Assembly: GCF_014203095.1 (NCBI RefSeq)
Contig: NZ_JACHIG010000009.1
Location: forward strand, 62,001-126,000
Direction of reading: 5' to 3'
Source of the DNA: Prosthecobacter vanneervenii
GTDB lineage: Bacteria > Verrucomicrobiota > Verrucomicrobiia > Verrucomicrobiales > Verrucomicrobiaceae
Length of the DNA stretch: 64,000 nt
Below the pieces are notes generated by a model. That model did no database searches, had not been told where the DNA came from, and saw nothing but the letters and a program-made list of their open reading frames with translations. Below are positions 26,310-34,483 of the stretch, piece after piece; positions within the stretch are counted from its first letter, which is position 1, and each line of letters starts with the position of its first letter. The position numbers were made by a program, and so were the translations under genes.

Positions 26310-26512
26310 CACTGCAACACGATCTTATGGCTGACTCCGCCGTCTTCTCCGCGCTTGTTGAAGTCGAAATGACCGACATGGACCGCAGCCGGAAAGGCAG
26401 CTGGAAATCCGAAACCCGGCTCTCGATGCTCGCGCACGAGATCACCCGTTACATGCCCGAACTGGCCGGACTGCTGGCCGAAGGCGGAAGGCAGAAGCTG
26501 CTGGCCGCCTGA
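26306..26512 (+). CDS. small protein of unknown function coupled to the RHH-like gene
   Basis: 68 residues from the ATG that overlaps the upstream stop (ATGA); an ATG at 26327 is an alternative. The product is charged and helical (EMTDMDRSRKGSWKSETRL, EITRYMPELAGLLAEGGRQ), without Cys or a known motif. Tight coupling suggests it works with the upstream small protein. A toxin-antitoxin or regulator-effector pair is possible but no toxin active site is seen. Confidence 0.55.
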   Translation: MTLQHDLMADSAVFSALVEVEMTDMDRSRKGSWKSETRLSMLAHEITRYMPELAGLLAEGGRQKLLAA

Positions 26513-26565
26513 TTCTTCTGTGCACGCACGCGCATCCGGATGACTGGCCCCAGAAGCGTGGCGCG

Positions 26566-26997
26566 TCAGGATTTGTCGTCACTGAGCAGCCCCCAGGGGC
26601 CAAGACGTTCGACGGCTTTTTTTCTCAAGAGCGCCTGCTTTTCCGCAGGCAGGTGTTTGCAGATGCGGTCCAGAGATCCCTCCACATTGGCCCCTGCCTT
26701 CTGCCACATTTCTAGACGCAGCGCTTTGAAGTCAGTCGCAGTCTGCTGCAGCTCAGCATGCACGGCGGCACGTTCGGTTTCCGTGAGAGCCAGCTCAGCG
26801 ACCATCACGGATTCAACCTTGTGCATGAGACGGTCCACTGGCGCATGGGATTCGCTAGGATGAGCGATGGCATGCTGAAGAGCACGGCGCACCACCAGCA
26901 ACCCGCCACCAATACCGCAGCCGGCACCGAGAATGAATACCAGCAGCAGAAGGAGCACAGCCTTCCAGCGCGATGAGGGAGAGGGGGAAGGATTCAT
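26566..26997 (-). CDS. Spy/CnrX-like periplasmic heavy-metal-sensor family protein
   Basis: 143 residues from the ATG at 26997. An N-terminal membrane anchor (AVLLLLLVFILGAGCGIGGG) is followed by a helical hairpin with the LALTETERAAVHAEL motif, resembling the LTxxQ motif of Spy/CpxP/CnrX proteins, and VEGSLDRICKHLPAEKQALL. CnrX-type proteins sense metal in the periplasm and control an anti-sigma factor. It is the third gene of a sigma / small membrane protein / sensor unit on the minus strand, which supports that role. The CnrX metal ligands cannot be confirmed; a chaperone role is the alternative. Confidence 0.7.
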   Translation of the reverse strand: MNPSPSPSSRWKAVLLLLLVFILGAGCGIGGGLLVVRRALQHAIAHPSESHAPVDRLMHKVESVMVAELALTETERAAVHAELQQTATDFKALRLEMWQKAGANVEGSLDRICKHLPAEKQALLRKKAVERLGPWGLLSDDKS

Positions 26998-27004
26998 AAA
27001 AAAA

Positions 27005-27310
27005 TCAAATGCCTGCGAGAACGGGGCCCTGAAGCTGCCAGATCCAGGACATTTCATTCACCGCTTCCAGGCTGTCATGAAAGGCAAGAAATGCCGATAG
27101 AGCCAAAGCGGCAAAACCTGCCTGCAACCAGCGGGAGCGAAAGAGATCCAGGACATCATCTAGGAGAGAAGTCGCTTCGAACTGGGGCTGTGGCGCACGG
27201 ATCCCGGCCCGGATAGAAGCGCGCACATCTACCTCCGCCGGTACGGCGGCAGAACGGGCGCTCCGGGTTAGGTGATCCCAAGATCGTGAATTATTCGAGG
27301 GTGTATCCAT
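27005..27310 (-). CDS. small single-pass membrane protein, candidate anti-sigma factor
   Basis: 101 residues. It has a soluble N-terminal ~70 residues, one membrane helix (WLQAGFAALALSAFLAF) and a short outer tail. It overlaps the ECF sigma factor gene by 20 bases and precedes the Spy/CnrX-like gene by 7. Position and topology match an anti-sigma factor such as CnrY. There is no zinc-finger (ZAS) motif HxxxCxxC. The role is inferred from context alone. Confidence 0.6.
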   Translation of the reverse strand: MDTPSNNSRSWDHLTRSARSAAVPAEVDVRASIRAGIRAPQPQFEATSLLDDVLDLFRSRWLQAGFAALALSAFLAFHDSLEAVNEMSWIWQLQGPVLAGI

Positions 27311-27878
27311 GACGTGTGAGGATGGTTTTAAGTCGCTGCCGTGCGCGGAAGGCTTTCACCTTGGCCTTCACCTTGCTCCAGCCAAAGTGAGCAGCAATTT
27401 CATTCAGCGGAAGCTGTTCCAAATGCAGCAGCGTGAGCAGGGCGCGGTCATCCGGCGGCAGATGGGAGAGGATAAACTGCACGCCAGTGAGATCATCGCT
27501 AGGTGAGGTGCCTTCATGGCCGGCGATGTGATCCAGCGGGTGCCCTTCCTCCGTGGGCTGCACGAGTCGCGAAAAAGGCGAACGCTGATGCCTGCGGCAG
27601 AATTCGAGACCGACATTGGCAGCGATTCGTTTGAGCCAGTGCAGAAAGGGCCTGTCAGGCCGCCACTGTGGCAGCGCACGCCAGGCGCGTACAAAAGTCT
27701 CCTGCACCATGTCCTCAAGATCGGCACGGCTGGTGGAGAAGCGATGGAGCATGGCGGTCACGGTGGACTGATGGCGCATGATGATTTGATCAAAGGCATC
27801 GAGATCGCCCGCCTGCGCCGCCTGAACCAGAACGAGGTCGTCGTCCAATTGGCTCAGGGGTTGGGCGGGAGCGGTCAC
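27291..27878 (-). CDS. ECF (extracytoplasmic function) RNA polymerase sigma factor
   Basis: 195 residues from a GTG at 27878; the frame is open to another GTG at 27923, but the extra residues look like AT-rich leader. Sigma2 is seen in AGDLDAFDQIIMRHQSTV, DLEDMVQETFVRAWRAL and PFLHWLKRIAANVGLEFCRR. Sigma4 is seen in LSHLPPDDRALLTLLHLEQL, PLNEIAAHFGWSKVKAKVKA and RARQRL. This is the two-domain structure of RpoE/CnrH-type sigma factors. It directs transcription of a stress or metal regulon, probably including its own operon. It is divergent from folD. Confidence 0.9.
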   Translation of the reverse strand: MTAPAQPLSQLDDDLVLVQAAQAGDLDAFDQIIMRHQSTVTAMLHRFSTSRADLEDMVQETFVRAWRALPQWRPDRPFLHWLKRIAANVGLEFCRRHQRSPFSRLVQPTEEGHPLDHIAGHEGTSPSDDLTGVQFILSHLPPDDRALLTLLHLEQLPLNEIAAHFGWSKVKAKVKAFRARQRLKTILTRHGYTLE

Positions 27879-27923
27879 GGTTAGGAGGTTCAGATAGTAG
27901 GGGACATATATAGTAATCAACAC

Positions 27924-28110
27924 GGCAGCTCAGCGAAAAGCGTGCGCCAAGTGGACTCAAGGTAGTGATGGGTATGGGGGATGGATGCGCGGCATGAGCG
28001 CCGCACACTGAGCCGAATGCCAGTCCTCGGAGGCCGGTTACAGAAAAATCAAGGCTCGGGTTTTTGGCCTCGGCGGTTGACTCCCCGCCGCGTCTGCATC
28101 ACCTGAAAAG
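27924..28110. other. divergent intergenic region, sigma factor / folD
   Basis: About 190 bases (230 if the shorter sigma factor start is used). The region next to the sigma factor contains ACATATATAGTAATC, an AT-rich stretch suited to a promoter. Near folD there is a GC-rich inverted repeat around GGCGGTTGACTCCCCGCC, and GAAAAG lies just before the folD ATG as a weak ribosome site. No firm promoter call. Confidence 0.3.
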
Positions 28111-28989
28111 ATGCAGCTCATCTCTGGAACCACCGTCGCCGAAAAAGTCCTCGAAGAATGCCGCCGTGACATAGCGGCGCTGGCCGCGCAAGGCCGCAAG
28201 CCGGGCCTGGCCGTCGTGCTCGTGGGCGATGATCCCGCCTCACGCGCCTACGTGCGTTCCAAAGACAAAAAGTGCCGCGACCTAGGACTGCATTCGATCA
28301 AGCTCGAGCTGCCCGCCTCCACCACGCAGGAGGAGCTGTTGGCGCATGTGCAGGCGCTGAACAACGATCCTGCGATCCATGGCATCCTGGTGCAAAGCCC
28401 GCCGCCGAAGCACATCGACGAAGCAGCCATCGTGCGCGCCATTGATCCTGCAAAAGACGTGGACGGCTTCCACCCTGTGAACGTGGCCAAGCTGGCACTG
28501 GAAGATCCCACCGGCTTTGTGCCCTGCACGCCGCTGGGCTGCCAGCGCCTGCTCATCGATGCCGGCATCGAAACCAGCGGCGCGCATGCCGTGGTGGTGG
28601 GCCGCAGCATGATCGTGGGCAAACCCATGGCCCTGCTGCTGATGGCCAAGGGCAAGGGTGGAGACGCCACCGTGACCGTGACGCATTCCCGCACCAAGGA
28701 TCTGGCCGCCATCACCCGCACGGCGGACATCATCATCGCAGCGATTGGCCGCCCCCATTTCATCAAGGCGGAGCACGTCAAGGAAGGGGCAGTGGTGATC
28801 GATGTGGGCATCAACCGTGTGGACGATCCTGCGAGCGAGAAAGGCTACAAGCTCGTGGGCGACGTGGCCTTTGATGAAGTAGCCCCCAAATGCCGCGCCA
28901 TCACTCCCGTGCCGGGCGGTGTGGGCCCCATGACCATCGCCATGCTGATGGCGAACACCATCAAGGCCTGCAAGCAGGCGGCGGTTTGA
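28111..28989 (+). CDS. folD: bifunctional methylenetetrahydrofolate dehydrogenase / methenyl-THF cyclohydrolase
   Basis: 292 residues, standard FolD length. It oxidises methylene-THF with NADP and hydrolyses methenyl-THF to 10-formyl-THF, in the same one-carbon cycle fed by the GlyA domain at 12.5 kb. Family marks are [20 protein letters not shown] (catalytic Tyr/Lys), [41 protein letters not shown] and [14 protein letters not shown]. The segment usually written VQLPLP is [10 protein letters not shown] here. Cytoplasmic and monocistronic or with the S10 peptidase gene 49 bases on. Confidence 0.96.
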   Translation: MQLISGTTVAEKVLEECRRDIAALAAQGRKPGLAVVLVGDDPASRAYVRSKDKKCRDLGLHSIKLELPASTTQEELLAHVQALNNDPAIHGILVQSPPPKHIDEAAIVRAIDPAKDVDGFHPVNVAKLALEDPTGFVPCTPLGCQRLLIDAGIETSGAHAVVVGRSMIVGKPMALLLMAKGKGGDATVTVTHSRTKDLAAITRTADIIIAAIGRPHFIKAEHVKEGAVVIDVGINRVDDPASEKGYKLVGDVAFDEVAPKCRAITPVPGGVGPMTIAMLMANTIKACKQAAV

Positions 28990-29038
28990 CGAGAATTTTG
29001 ATTCTCAAGACGGAGCCTGCATGTCATGCTCCGCCACC

Positions 29039-30595
29039 ATGCGCATCCGCCCAACCCTGCTGACGACCGTACTGGCTCTCGCGACGCCGGTTTTTCTTGC
29101 CGCTGAAGACGCCAAACCAGACAAGCCAGAATCTCCGCCCGCCGAAAAGAAGGAAGGCAAAAAGGACGATAAGAAAGAGGACAAGAAGCCCGATGGCGAC
29201 AAGCCGGTGGTCACAGAAGGCAAAGTGACCATTGGCGGCAAGGAGATAGTTTATCAGGCCAAGGCAGGCACCCTGCCCATCCTGAAGCCGGATGGCAAGC
29301 CTTCAGCCCAGGTCTTTTACACGGCCTATACGATGAAGGACGTGAAGGACAAGAGCGCACGCCCGGTGACTTTCTGCTTCAATGGCGGCCCGGGTAGCAG
29401 CTCGGTATGGCTGCATCTCGGGGCCTTTGGGCCCAAGCGTGTGGACCTGCCTGCCGACGGGCTCACGCCCCCGCGCCCACCAGGCGGACTGGTGAACAAC
29501 GAGTTCTCGCTGCTGGATGTGACGGACCTCGTTTTCATCGACCCGGTGAACACCGGCTTCAGCCGAGCGGAAGACCCCAAAAACCTGCCGGAGTTCCTCG
29601 GAGTGCAGGAGGACATCGCAAGCGTGGCTGAGTTCATGCGCCTGTGGGTCACGCGGGAGGAACGCTGGCGTTCGCCCAAATTCATCGCTGGAGAAAGCTA
29701 CGGCGGCATCCGTGGCGGCGGGCTGGCGCAGCATCTGCAGCAGCGGCACCGCATGTACCTCAACGGCATCGTGATCGTCTCAGGCCTGCTGGATTACGCC
29801 ACGCTGATTTCCGGACCGCTGAACGACACGCCCTATCTCGTAGGCCTGCCAGCCATGACGGCTACAGCGCATTACCACAAAAAGCTGCCCCCCGACCTGC
29901 AGGCCGACTTCAAAAAAGCCGTGGCTGAATCACGCGCCTTTGCCTTCGGCGAATACGCCTCCGCCCTGCTGAAGGGGAATGACCTGACGCAGGCAGAACG
30001 TGAGAACGTGGTGAAGAAACTGGTACGTCTTACCGGACTGGAGGCCAAGCTGATCGAGCAGCAGGAACTGCGGATCGACAGCGATGTCTTCCGTGAAATG
30101 CTGCTGCGGAAGGAAAAGCTGGTGCTGGGAGCCTATGATGCCCGCGTAACCGGACGTGACGGCGATGAGTCAGACATCCATCCGCAGATCGAGCCCTTTA
30201 TGCGCGTGGTGGGCAGCATAGCCGCAGCCTCCATGAACGCCTACCTGCGCGAGGAGCTGCATTATGAAAAAGACCTTCCCTATGAAGTACTAGCACCGCA
30301 GCCCAACTGGAACCACGGCAAGGGCAACAGCTACACCAGCGTGAGCGGTCAGCTGGCCGAGGCGATCAAACAGAACCCTCACCTCAAGGTGCTGGCCCTC
30401 ACCGGCTGGAGAGATCTGGTGACACCGCCTGACAACATGCTCCTGAGCGTGCGCCAGATGCGGCTGCCGGAAGAGCTGCGCGGCAACATCGAATTCGCGG
30501 AATACGAGTCCGGCCACATGATGTACACCAACCGCCCGGACATGGAAAAAATGCATTCAGACATCTCTGCGTTCATCGCCAAGGCCCTGAAATAA
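29039..30595 (+). CDS. exported serine carboxypeptidase-like protein (peptidase S10)
   Basis: 518 residues from the ATG at 29039, which begins MRIRPTLLTTVLALATPV, a signal peptide. A Lys/Asp/Glu/Pro-rich stretch (~22-58) precedes the enzyme. S10 marks are NGGPGSSSVWLHLGAFGP (oxyanion hole, from 115), nucleophile Ser220 in AGESYGG, and the C-terminal Asp and His in WRDLVTPP and EYESGHMMY. It removes C-terminal residues from peptides in the periplasm or outside the cell. The acidic/basic low-complexity segment may be a linker to the surface. The sulfatase gene follows after 13 bases. Confidence 0.9.
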   Translation: MRIRPTLLTTVLALATPVFLAAEDAKPDKPESPPAEKKEGKKDDKKEDKKPDGDKPVVTEGKVTIGGKEIVYQAKAGTLPILKPDGKPSAQVFYTAYTMKDVKDKSARPVTFCFNGGPGSSSVWLHLGAFGPKRVDLPADGLTPPRPPGGLVNNEFSLLDVTDLVFIDPVNTGFSRAEDPKNLPEFLGVQEDIASVAEFMRLWVTREERWRSPKFIAGESYGGIRGGGLAQHLQQRHRMYLNGIVIVSGLLDYATLISGPLNDTPYLVGLPAMTATAHYHKKLPPDLQADFKKAVAESRAFAFGEYASALLKGNDLTQAERENVVKKLVRLTGLEAKLIEQQELRIDSDVFREMLLRKEKLVLGAYDARVTGRDGDESDIHPQIEPFMRVVGSIAAASMNAYLREELHYEKDLPYEVLAPQPNWNHGKGNSYTSVSGQLAEAIKQNPHLKVLALTGWRDLVTPPDNMLLSVRQMRLPEELRGNIEFAEYESGHMMYTNRPDMEKMHSDISAFIAKALK

Positions 30596-30608
30596 ACAAG
30601 CCCCCTTC

Positions 30609-32105
30609 ATGTCCTTTATGAAAAGCTTCTGGATGTCTCTGATGCTGGCCTCTGCCACAACGGCTTCGGACAAACCCAATGTGGTGCTGCTTTACGCCGA
30701 CGACCTCGGCTACGGAGATGTGTCATGCTACGGTTCCAAGACAATCTCCACGCCGCACATCGACAAGCTGGCTGCCGAGGGGCTGCGTTTTACGGACGGT
30801 CACTGCGCGGCGGCCACCTGCACGCCCTCGCGCTTTGCCATGCTCACCGGAGAATATGCCTTCCGCCAGAAGGGCACGGGCGTGCTGCCTGGAGATGCCA
30901 AAATGATCATCCCTCCCAGCCGGGACACAATGGCCACGGTTTTCAAAAAAGCAGGCTACCACACCGGCGTAGTGGGCAAATGGCACCTGGGACTGGGAGA
31001 CAAAGAGGTGGACTGGAACACCGAAATCCGCCCAGGCCCGCTGGAGATCGGATTTGACCACTGCTTCATCATGGCAGCCACCGGAGACCGAGTGCCCTGC
31101 GTTTTTGTGGAAGACCACCGTGTTGTAGGCCTGGACCCGGCAGACCCTATTCAGGTGAGTTACAAGCAGCCCTTTCCCGGCGAGCCGACAGGCAAAGACA
31201 ATCCTGAACTACTCCGCATGCACCCCAGCCATGGGCATGACATGGCGGTGCTCAATGGCGTCAGCCGGATTGGTTATATGAAGGGCGGAAAATCGGCCCT
31301 CTGGAAGGATGAGGACATGTCGGACACCTTCACCGCCGAGGCGGTCAAATTCATCGAGTCGAGCAAAGCCGCGCCGTTCTTCCTCTATTTTGCCGCGCAT
31401 GATCCCCATGTGCCCCGTGTCCCCCACCCACGCTTTACCGGCAAAAGCGGCATGGGCCCCCGTGGCGATGCCATTCTCCAATTTGATGACAACGTGGGCA
31501 CCATCCTGGCTGTGCTGGATCGGCTTGGCCTCAGAGAGAACACCCTCGTGCTGCTGAGCAGCGACAACGGCCCCGTGGTGGACGACGGCTACCAAGACGA
31601 TGCGGTGGAAAAACTGGGCTCCCACCAGCCGGCAGGTCCCCTGCGGGGTGGGAAATACAGCGCTTTTGAGGGCGGCACACGAGTACCTTTTATCGTACGC
31701 TGGCCTGGGAAGGTGAAGCCAGGCGTCAGCGACGCCCTAGTCTGCCAAGTGGATTTCCCAGCCAGCTTTGCCGCTTTGACCGGGCAGAAGGCACCTGAGT
31801 CTGCCAAGGACAGCCAGAATCTGCTGCCTGCCCTGCTGGGCGAGGACTCTGCAGGGCGCAAAGAACTCGTCGAGCAGGGTGGACCAGTCAGCCTCCGCCA
31901 GGGAGTATGGAAATTTATCCCCACCAGTCAGGGTCCGGCTAAAAACAAGAATACCAATAGCGAGACCGGAAACTTCCCCGAACCGCAGCTCTATGACTTG
32001 TCCCAAGACCTCGGAGAACGCCAAAATCTAGCCAAAAGCCAGCCAGAAAGAGCCCAAAGCATGGCTGCCGACCTGGAAAAAGCCCGGGTTGGCGCTGCAA
32101 AATAG
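30609..32105 (+). CDS. exported type I sulfatase (arylsulfatase family)
   Basis: 498 residues; a start at 30618 is also possible. A short leader precedes KPNVVLLYADDLGYGDVSCY, which holds the metal-binding Asp31/Asp32. The sulfatase signature CTPSRFAMLTG has Cys71 as the residue converted to formylglycine. HxGxVGKWHLG and the PFFLYFAAHDPHVP, SSDNGPV and GGKYSAFEGGTRVP segments complete the family. It hydrolyses sulfate esters, probably of algal polysaccharides or mucin glycans. A maturase (FGE or anSME) would be needed. A SUMF1-domain protein at 39706 lacks one catalytic Cys and is unlikely to be it. Confidence 0.93.
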   Translation: MSFMKSFWMSLMLASATTASDKPNVVLLYADDLGYGDVSCYGSKTISTPHIDKLAAEGLRFTDGHCAAATCTPSRFAMLTGEYAFRQKGTGVLPGDAKMIIPPSRDTMATVFKKAGYHTGVVGKWHLGLGDKEVDWNTEIRPGPLEIGFDHCFIMAATGDRVPCVFVEDHRVVGLDPADPIQVSYKQPFPGEPTGKDNPELLRMHPSHGHDMAVLNGVSRIGYMKGGKSALWKDEDMSDTFTAEAVKFIESSKAAPFFLYFAAHDPHVPRVPHPRFTGKSGMGPRGDAILQFDDNVGTILAVLDRLGLRENTLVLLSSDNGPVVDDGYQDDAVEKLGSHQPAGPLRGGKYSAFEGGTRVPFIVRWPGKVKPGVSDALVCQVDFPASFAALTGQKAPESAKDSQNLLPALLGEDSAGRKELVEQGGPVSLRQGVWKFIPTSQGPAKNKNTNSETGNFPEPQLYDLSQDLGERQNLAKSQPERAQSMAADLEKARVGAAK

Positions 32106-32223
32106 GCCTCCGAAGCCGACCAGACTTGCCGAAAAAGCAAAAAAACAGCAGATTTTCTCTAATGAGGGATTCCACTGACCCGTTTTGGACAGCGGAAGAC
32201 CACTCCTTTCATTCCACACCACC

Positions 32224-34437
32224 ATGAAACAAACCAAAAAACTGCTCAGCAGCCTGCTTGTTTCCGCGCTCGTCGCTTCCTCAGCCATGGCTGAGGTGCG
32301 CACTTGGACGGACACCTCCGGCCGCCAAGTCAAAGCCTCATTCATCGGTCTCGATGGAGAAAATATCGTTCTTCAAACTGAAGACGGTGCGACTCATAAG
32401 TTTCCGCTGACCAAGCTGTCTGCCGAAGACCAGACGCTGGCCAAAACCATGAAGCCCTCCGACCAGCCGGTGATGCTGGCCAACGCCTCGGTTGCCCAAG
32501 CCGCCGCCGCGATCGACAAATTGGTGGCCAACGGTTTGATTCGTGCCAATCCGGAGCGTGCCAAGATGAATCCGCCGAAGGCACCGATCAAGAACTTCAA
32601 CCCCCTGGCCAATGACGAGCAGTTCGTCCGCCGCGTCTACCTCGACATCGTGGGCCGCATTCCGAACTATGCGGAAACGATGCAGTTCATCCAGGACTCC
32701 AATCCGAACAAGCGTGCCAAGTTGATCGACCTGCTGCTCGACAGCCCTGGTTACAACAGCAACACCTTCAACTACTTCGCCGAGATGCTGCGCGTGAAGG
32801 ATCGCCTGGAACAGGACAATCTGCGCGGTGTTCCTTACATCAACTGGATGCAGCACCAGATCGAGAAGAACGTCACCTGGGACAAGATGGTCTTCGAGAT
32901 GCTGACCGCCAAGGGCAAGATGTGGGAAAACGGTGCCGCCGGCTACCTGCTGCGCGATGCCGGCATGCCTCTGGACAACTTGGCCAACACCCTTGCCGTC
33001 TTCCTCGGCACGGACGTGGCCTGCGCCCAGTGCCATGACCACCCATTCTCTGACTGGACCCAGCACCAGTTCTATGAAATGGCCTCCTTCTTCGGTGCCA
33101 CCACCACCAACATGCGCGCCGCCCAGAACCGCAAGGAAAAGGGCAAGGGCATGGCTTCCATGAACGCCATGAACACCCTGATGCCGAAGATCGAAGAGAT
33201 GATCACCAGCAGCGGCCAGGACATCAAGCGCCTGCGCAACGGCATCCGCAACTACATGTCCGCCAACACCTACATGGTGGGTGAAATGGACAACAACACG
33301 ATGAAGCTGCCGCATGACTACAAGTATCCGGACGCCAAGCCGAATGATCCTGTGGAGCCCAAGTTCATCACCTGGAGCAAGAACGACAAGAATCTGGCCG
33401 CCTACAAGCAGAAGACCAAGTCCGCTGAAGACCTCCGCCCGGCCTTCGCCAAGTGGACCACCGACCCATCCAACCCGCGCTTCGCCATGGCGATCGCCAA
33501 CCGTATGTGGAAGCGCGCCTTCGGCGTGGCTGTCGCTGAGCCGGTGACCAACATCGACGACCCCAAGCAGGCCGTGAACCCCGAACTCCTGGTCCATCTG
33601 GCCGAGGAAATGAAACGCGTGAAGTTCGACATCAAGGCCTTCATGCGCATCATCTACAACACCCATGCCTACCAGGCAGAGGCCACCACCGAGAAGATCG
33701 CCATGGGCGAGCCCTACTACTTCCAGGGCCCTCTTCTTCGCCGCATGACGGCTGAGCAGGCCTGGGACTCCTACATGACCCTCGTGCTTGGAGAACCCGA
33801 CAAGTATGCCAAGCCGCTGGAAGACCTCTACAGCCGCTCCATCGACCTCGACCTTACCAATCCCAAGCTGGACGCCCAGACCGTGCTCATCAAGTATGAC
33901 GCCTTCCGCAAGATGGCTGAAAAAGAGCGCGCACTTCAGGGTGGCAGCCTGGCAGATGCCGGTGGCGACATGATGATGGAAGGTGGCAGCAAGACCAAGG
34001 GCAAGGCAGCCGCCAAGCCAGCCGCTGCAGACATGATGGAAAACACCTCCCTCACCTACAACGGCATGATCCTTCGCCGTGCCTCTACCCTCGAGCAGCC
34101 TGCCCCTAACGGTCATTTCCTGATCGATTTCGGACAGTCTCCCCGCAATCTGATCGACGGCAGCATCAAGTCCGGCTCTGTGCCGCAGGTGCTGATGATG
34201 ATGAACGGCAAGGCCCAGCAGATGCTGACCAGCTCCGATTCGCTCATCTTCCGCACGATGGAAAAGGTGAAGTCTCCGCCGGAAAAGGTCGAGGCGCTCT
34301 TTGTCTCCATCCTCAACCGCCGCCCCACACTTGCTGAGAAAGACATCGCCAAGCGCGCCCTTTCCAACGGTGAAGACGGCTATGCCAACATGATCTGGGC
34401 TCTCATCAACACCCGCGAGTTCATCTTCATCCAATAA
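32224..34437 (+). CDS. SHD1 + DUF1549/DUF1553 exported protein with CxxCH motif
   Basis: 737 residues from the ATG at 32224 (signal peptide MKQTKKLLSSLLVSALVASS). Residues ~24-75 form an SHD1-like beta domain (RTWTDTSGRQVKASFIGLDG, FPLTKLSAEDQ). DUF1549 follows (FVRRVYLDIVGRIPNYAE, KRAKLIDLLLDSPGY) with CAQCHDHPF, a CxxCH that may bind haem. DUF1553 occupies the C-terminal half (RFAMAIANRMWKRAFGVAV, FDIKAFMRIIYNTHAYQ, LLRRMTAEQAWDSY, LFVSILNRRPTLAEK). These PVC-specific proteins always pair with DUF1501 genes, as here 46 bases downstream, and are of unknown function, probably exported redox or polysaccharide-related. Confidence 0.9.
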   Translation: MKQTKKLLSSLLVSALVASSAMAEVRTWTDTSGRQVKASFIGLDGENIVLQTEDGATHKFPLTKLSAEDQTLAKTMKPSDQPVMLANASVAQAAAAIDKLVANGLIRANPERAKMNPPKAPIKNFNPLANDEQFVRRVYLDIVGRIPNYAETMQFIQDSNPNKRAKLIDLLLDSPGYNSNTFNYFAEMLRVKDRLEQDNLRGVPYINWMQHQIEKNVTWDKMVFEMLTAKGKMWENGAAGYLLRDAGMPLDNLANTLAVFLGTDVACAQCHDHPFSDWTQHQFYEMASFFGATTTNMRAAQNRKEKGKGMASMNAMNTLMPKIEEMITSSGQDIKRLRNGIRNYMSANTYMVGEMDNNTMKLPHDYKYPDAKPNDPVEPKFITWSKNDKNLAAYKQKTKSAEDLRPAFAKWTTDPSNPRFAMAIANRMWKRAFGVAVAEPVTNIDDPKQAVNPELLVHLAEEMKRVKFDIKAFMRIIYNTHAYQAEATTEKIAMGEPYYFQGPLLRRMTAEQAWDSYMTLVLGEPDKYAKPLEDLYSRSIDLDLTNPKLDAQTVLIKYDAFRKMAEKERALQGGSLADAGGDMMMEGGSKTKGKAAAKPAAADMMENTSLTYNGMILRRASTLEQPAPNGHFLIDFGQSPRNLIDGSIKSGSVPQVLMMMNGKAQQMLTSSDSLIFRTMEKVKSPPEKVEALFVSILNRRPTLAEKDIAKRALSNGEDGYANMIWALINTREFIFIQ

Positions 34438-34483
34438 GTTCGCATCAAGGAAATCACTCAAAACAACGCGCTAAAATTGACTT

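Noticed and set aside
26058-26512. classical toxin-antitoxin operon
   Set aside because: Only an RHH-like pattern is seen; the partner has no recognisable toxin fold or active site.
32338-34461. 707-codon open frame on the minus strand
   Set aside because: It mirrors the DUF1549/DUF1553 gene on the plus strand, and its composition (His, Val, Gly-rich) is typical of the antisense frame of GC-rich codons. No family motif.
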